From contig JAALGY010000033.1 in the NCBI GenBank assembly GCA_032358165.1, positions 124,001 through 188,000 of the forward strand: 64,000 nucleotides of DNA. The letters are read 5' to 3'. This DNA comes from Diplosphaera chodatii. Taxonomy: Eukaryota; Chlorophyta; Trebouxiophyceae; Prasiolales; Stichococcaceae. The notes below the pieces were generated by a model. The model was not told where the DNA came from. It ran no database searches and saw nothing but the letters and a program-made list of their open reading frames with translations. Below are positions 52,974 to 64,000 of the stretch, piece by piece (positions within the stretch are counted from its first letter, which is position 1; the number at the start of each line of letters is the position of its first letter). A program made the position numbers and the translations under genes.

Positions 52974-53635
52974 TGTGGGGACCTGCCTGCAAACTCGATG
53001 TGGACAGCGACGAGACGTCCGGGCTGGCCCTATACAACCTCAAGATTATCTCTCCACCAGCTCAACGATTTTGAGCGCAAACAGGAGGACAAACAATGCT
53101 GGGCTCGCAGTGCTCGCCCAGCTTCCCAGTGTCATTTGGTAACATCGCGTCAGCATACTGCAGGGTGCAGACTGCAACCCCGCTTCTCGCTCTTGGGCAT
53201 GTCTGTCAAAGCTGGCGGTCTGCGGTAGCAGTAACGTTTACCACCTGCTTGATAGAAAGTGCTCCTGCAGCTGTGGGACTGCACCACCAACAGCTACCTG
53301 TTATGCGACCTGTTTCAGGTCCAGATCAACATTGACTTTCGCAGGTGCAGTGGTCGATGTAGGCTGATCTTCAGCAGAACAAGCATTAGCATGCACCGGT
53401 TGCCTTCAACGACCGTATTCAAGCGGTTCGTGTGACAAAATACGCTGGCAACTTGCCAGTGGCTAGGCAGCAGGCCACGCACGTGTGCACATCCACATGC
53501 ATTGGGTTGCAGACAGCGGTAGCTGCTGCATGAGATCGTCAACATGGCGTGGGCCATATAAGAGCGACTGTACAGACTTCAACCGGCAGCTGAAGCTATA
53601 CCCATGTTTTGATTGATTGATGCTGTGGCGGCCAC
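52974..53635. promoter_or_regulatory. Divergent promoter region of the hypothetical gene (-) and SEC23 (+)
   Basis: The 662 bp between two start codons contains no supported exon. A TATA-like box toward SEC23 is listed separately. The rest is expected 5' UTR and promoter. Confidence 0.45.
53557..53562 (+). promoter_or_regulatory. Candidate TATA box of SEC23
   Basis: TATAAG occurs 79 bp upstream of the SEC23 start codon within a GC-rich context. Spacing suits a core promoter with a short 5' UTR. Assignment is by position only. Confidence 0.35.
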
Positions 53636-59949
<6,314 letters not shown>

Positions 59950-60319
59950 GCGTGTTTCGACCCATCCAACCCAGGTCATCAGCGGTTGGCCCATTGCGCA
60001 AGGGGAAGTGAGCCAAACTAACGCCCCAGGCGCCAGCTGCAGGCATGATGTATGTTTGTGCGCAAATGCGCGGACAACTGTCCAAGCTTTCCGCGTCACG
60101 TTGCTGCACGTAGTACTACTTCTGCCACCCTCTGAGTGTATTTGTAGGTCATTCTGTTGCTCGGTTGCTGTAGTTTTTGATTGGGGTTTGTGCAGTGCGT
60201 CAAAACAAATAACAGCACGTAGCGTGTGCTTGTAAGAGCACTGAGTCCACATGTGGCCGTAACCACACCCTCATGCTGTAATATTGTTTCTGGGACAGAC
60301 AATGCATCAGCTCAACAGC
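59950..60319. terminator. 3' regions of SEC23 (+) and of the secreted-protein gene (-)
   Basis: Convergent 3' ends 370 bp apart with no exon between them. A TGTAA at 60231-60235 on the plus strand is the usual green-algal polyadenylation signal and lies about 280 bp past the SEC23 stop, so it is a candidate for its poly(A) site. Confidence 0.4.
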
Positions 60320-62579
60320 TCACGAGGCACAGACTTCTATTGTCGACTCAAAGCACCAGTTCAGCGCTGCATGTGGCACATTCAGAGCACCAGTCAGCTT
60401 GACGCTCCCGCCGCGCTGCTTCCTGCCACCAGAACAAGGGACGGCCCTTCACATGAGCATGTTTGTCGCTCCGTGCTAGACACAAAGCACCGTCATCGCT
60501 TGTACCATGACTATCGAGCATCTGCAGCTCCTTCCCATTAATGGTGCTCAGAGTCTCACGCCATCCTCACGCAGCAGGCTGGGGGTCGCACCACCCGCCG
60601 CGGCGCAGTACAATATCGATGTACATGCACAAGACGGTGACATTCAGGCTCGGTCACAAGGTTACCTGACCACCCCATAGCGATCCTGGAATATGATGAG
60701 CATGCGTGGGCCGCCCGGGCTGTAGACGCCATTGCTGAAGATGACGTTGCGACTGCTTGTCTGCTTTGGCGCCAGGGTCCCTGCGCATACATACATGAGC
60801 TGGGAGAGGTACATACTATATGTGCCTGCCAACTGGCGGTACATTCGCGTCTCATTAGCATCTTGAGCACTGCATTGGCACAAGGCGAGGCACAGAAGCT
60901 GGAGGATTACCTTGCAGGCGGAACGAGGACTTGATGTAGGCTCCAGAACTAAGCCACGGCGCCGCAGCGACACCGCTGCAGCACAGCAAAAACACGCGTC
61001 ACCAGCCTCATCTAGACATGCACGAACTTTGCTATGTTTGCAAGTCCCGCTGAGCATTTGACAGTGCATCTAGACAAAGGTAGCCCAGCTTCAGTAGAAA
61101 ATAAAGGTGTCCAGTCACATGTGCATCAAGTGCAGTGCGAGTGGACAGCCTGACCTGCGAGGCAGGAGCAGCAGGATGCGTGGGTTCTTTGGATCAATGC
61201 ACGTCTCGACCTTCTGGTTGTGCTGCGGGTCCGGGTTTCGAACCAACGTGTTCAGATTGATGTTTCCTGAAACACCACAGCATTTCACTGTAATGAACAT
61301 GAGAATTGAGGATGCATGTCGCCTGTCACATGGGTGCCACTGAGCAAATAGTTACGTACAGTACAGAAGATGACGGATGTATTCTTCAGCAGACTGGTCA
61401 AAGACTGGTCAAAGGCAGGTAAGCAGCAGAGAGCATCATGAGATCAATGCCAAAGCGCACCACATGCAACTCTTGATGCCTTGGTTGTCGGCAGATAACA
61501 CCGTGTGCCGCCATATGACTTGGTGAACGGTGATCCAATGCGCACACAGCTGTGGCACCGGCCATTCCTGCAAACAGCATTGCTCGGTATGAACTCGCTT
61601 AAATGGCATGGTCTCCGCAGACGAGGCTTGCAGCAAACGACAGACTTTACTGCAAGTATGGCATGAGCCCACAGTAGCGCCAGTGGTCTTGTTGCATGTG
61701 CCAGCCACCTGATGTACTCGCCAGCGCCGCAACTGCTGGCGCCAATCTTCTTGGCGCGGCTGGCGGGCTGGCTCGGCTTCACGACCACCAGGTTCAGGAC
61801 CTTGGCGTCTGCGTACAACACAAGATCCATGCCAGCGGTCATTTCTCATTGTCGGCTGGTTTCATGGTGTTGCATCAGGTGCCGCAGGTGCTGACGACGC
61901 TGCGTAATGGGTCCGCCATACCTTAGACCCATAGCTTACTTGATGCATTGCTGGGTGTTGCACAGAGATGCAGCGTTCGCACCTGAGGGCGCATACGCCT
62001 GGGTGCCCCGGACACTGTTGCAGTCGGCGCCGCGGGTGTCGTCGTTGATGGGCACCGACTGGCAGATGATGGGGTGCCGCCCGATGGCGGTGGACCGCGG
62101 TTTCACCTGCGACGCAGCGGCATCAGTATACACCTACATCACAGCCCTGCAGCATGAAATGATTTGGAAAATAAATTCATGCAACGTGATGTCAATGGGC
62201 TCTGTACTATGATGCACTGCGGGTGTGTTGCACCATCTCATACCGTGACGTTGAAGCGCGCTGCTGTGCCGGCGCCGATGGGCGAGCTGCTGCCGGTCAG
62301 CGTGTACGCTTGCGACAGCTTGCTGCTGCCTTTGTTCTGCTCGCCGCACACAATCCGCGTGCGTGCGGGGCCGCCGGGGCAGTGCGAGGCGCTGTCAGCG
62401 GTGCTGCCGAACGTCAGCAAGCCGCTCACAAACACCGTGTCAGCTGGCTGAACAAGAGGATTGGGCCTTATGGCCAGGTTGCTGATGGACTGCTGGTAGT
62501 CAGCAGCTCCGCACGCGCCCAGACCAGCTGCGGCTGCAGCGACAAGAAGCACATGCAGCCGATGCAGCTGTCGATACAT
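60320..62579 (-). CDS. Secreted protein carrying the same unrecognised domain as the papain fusion
   Basis: Eight exons give 353 aa in phase: 62579-62244, 62106-61983, 61808-61709, 61567-61461, 61266-61155, 60975-60911, 60780-60666, 60422-60320. A signal peptide (MYRQLHRLHVLLVAAAAAGL) is followed by about 185 residues with few cysteines (ADTVFVSGLLTFGS, HPIICQSVPIND). The last five exons match the papain-fusion tail block by block: CHSCVRIGSPF, CIDPKNPRILLLLPR, APWLSSGAYIKSSFRLQG, PRMLIIFQDRYGVVR, SVKLTGALNVP, WCFES. Exon sizes are 107/110, 112/112, 65/65, 115/115 and 103/103 nt with equal phases, so the two descend from one ancestral set of exons. No protease motif is present. No known domain family was recognised; the role is unknown, but secretion is likely. 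Confidence 0.85.
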
Positions 62580-63282
62580 TGCGCCACGGTGTCAAGTCAA
62601 TATAGCGTTCGCATCTGTGCCCTGCCTCGCACGGCTTCGCGCGGCAAGGTGGAACGCGGGCTTTGTCAGAGCACTTCCTTGTGCTGCGTGATGCGTGTCG
62701 CAGTGATCTTGGAAGCCGAAGTGCCGCATCGGAGCTGCCGACTGTTAGGGTTTAGGTGGAAAATTTTTGGCGTGCCTAGCAAGCAGATGCATGGTCTCCT
62801 GGGCCCGACATACAGTTGAAGGCATACCTCAAAGGCAGATGCATCAGGTAGGAACTGGGTCAGGAGTGAGTCCAGGGTTACCTGTACGTATAGACTCTTG
62901 AACCTCAGCGGGGGTCGCATGGGGAGCGCGCAGGCGCAAGCCCAGGAGACCATAATAACCACTACTTTGCAGTCTGCTTACGGGCTTCGCACCACTCAAA
63001 TACAATGATCGACACTCACTGAGTTCAGCACCGAATGCTTCTCTGACGCATGAAACATGCCACAGCCATCGTTTGTGCGCCATGCTGTGCACATGCTGAC
63101 TTAGCTTTGCGCTTGGTTCAGAAGGGTTCTGCAGACCATTGTCTGCCAATCAATATTCGTCCTGTCTTCTGCAATCCTTTGATGCTTCTGCCAGCTCGCA
63201 GCACGCCACCACGGCAGCCTGGTGGGTGCCCACACACAGCTCCTCTCCATTCTTCAGATGTGGATGCTTGGGCTGGGGGTAA
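62580..63282. other. Intergenic region between two minus-strand genes
   Basis: No supported exon. A telomere-like TTAGGGTTTAGG occurs at 62745-62756. It should contain the promoter of the secreted-protein gene and the 3' UTR of the next gene. Confidence 0.5.
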
Positions 63283-64000
63283 TTAGGGCGAGCGGGCAGG
63301 TGAGGAGTCGCGGCTGCTGTCGCCAAGCCGCCGCACAGGTGGCGCCAGCGCGGCCCGCATCTCGGCCGCCAGCCGCGGGTCCGAGGCCGCCAGCTGCTTC
63401 AGGGCCTCAACTAGGGATGTGGCGCCGTCGTCGGCACCTGTGACAGCAGAAAGCGCAATCTCCCATTGGCAGGAGCAAGCCTGATGGTACCATATGGGAC
63501 GTCATAATTAAAGAATGCATGTGCGTGTTCTGCCAACTTAGAAAAGAGCACCCTCCCTTACCGTGATTTCCTGGCAGCGCCAGCTGCTGCAGTTGCCGCG
63601 CCTTCGCCCTGCCGGCCAGCAATCGCAGCTCGGTCGACACGAAGCCTCTGCCGGCAGCTGATGCCGCCCACTGCAGCACTCGCCTGCAGGCCACGTTCAT
63701 ATGACACATTCGAGTGGGGACAGTAGCTGCTTAGTATGCAGCAAATCATCAGCTGATATGCAAGTCATCAACCATGGCCACTGCGCGCAAGCAGGACACA
63801 TGTTGGGCTGACATGCATCCACAGGCTGTGCCGTCGTTGGCCACCTGTCATCAGCCAGCAGCAGGTCCTGCGGCGTTTTAGCGTCCAGGGTCGCTCCGTT
63901 GACGCTGCTGCCCACGGTGCTGCTGCTATGCTTCGCATCGCTGCCATCGCTGCCGCCGCCGCTGCTGCTGTCACCATCCGCCAGCGCAGCCAGCAGCCAG
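63283..64000 (-). CDS. 3' part of an unidentified protein gene (5' end beyond window)
   Basis: Three exons are visible in consistent phase: 64000-63845 (cut by the window edge), 63683-63562 and 63437-63283, ending in TAA. The encoded C-terminus is a Ser/Gly-rich stretch (GDSSSGGGSDGSD), then TLDAKTPQDLLLADDR, a helical, alanine/arginine-rich segment (FVSTELRLLAGRAKARQLQQ), and a leucine/alanine helix (LVEALKQLAASDPRLAAEMR) with a serine-rich tail. I do not recognise the family; the helical repeats could be part of an alpha-solenoid or an interaction tail. Confidence 0.65.

Overview
The window is nuclear DNA from a GC-rich eukaryote, most likely a green alga (Chlorophyta). Almost every gene is cut into many short exons with typical AG|GTGCG / AG|GTGAG donors and CTGCAG acceptors. 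Gene families are eukaryotic (SEC23, CLEC16A/GFS9-type FPL, CCR4-type nuclease, DIL, VASt), secreted proteins carry PTxAPT and proline-rich tracts, and telomere-like TTTAGGG/TTTTAGGG motifs are scattered in introns. No rRNA, tRNA, CRISPR array or bacterial operon was seen. I rebuilt exon models by hand: splice sites had to be near-canonical, the reading phase had to carry across each junction, and the total had to be a multiple of three.

Layout. 1-2088 (-): modular PTxAPT/proline-rich secreted protein, 3' end outside the window. 2886-5311 (-): VASt-domain protein with C-terminal coiled coil and membrane anchor. 6285-10095 (+): CCCH zinc finger plus CCR4-like nuclease. 10783-22179 (+): 31-exon NT-C2 plus DIL protein. 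23169-34205 (-): a CLEC16A/GFS9-like FPL gene and an unrecognised gene directly upstream, which may be a single transcription unit.

36229-48372 is a cluster of secretory-pathway genes. It holds a papain-like protease with a granulin tail (-), a head-to-head papain paralogue whose tail is replaced by an unrecognised cysteine-containing domain (+), and a secreted Hedgehog/intein-type Hint protein (-). The unrecognised tail domain recurs at 60320-62579 (-) in a protease-free secreted protein with almost identical exon lengths and phases. This shared domain is the most novel feature of the window.

49337-51123 (+): UPF0739/C1orf74-like protein. 51602-52973 (-): conserved hypothetical protein, possibly plastid-targeted. 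53636-59949 (+): COPII coat subunit SEC23. 63283-64000 (-): 3' part of an unidentified gene.

How the genes may work together: several act in membrane traffic or secretion. SEC23 builds COPII vesicles, FPL proteins act in endosome/Golgi traffic, VASt and DIL proteins act at membranes and organelles, and the papains, Hint and PTxAPT proteins are probable cargo. This is ordinary eukaryotic neighbourhood and not evidence of an operon. The large NT-C2/DIL gene carries three separate tandem duplications of exon edges, and four introns in the window appear to use GC-AG boundaries.
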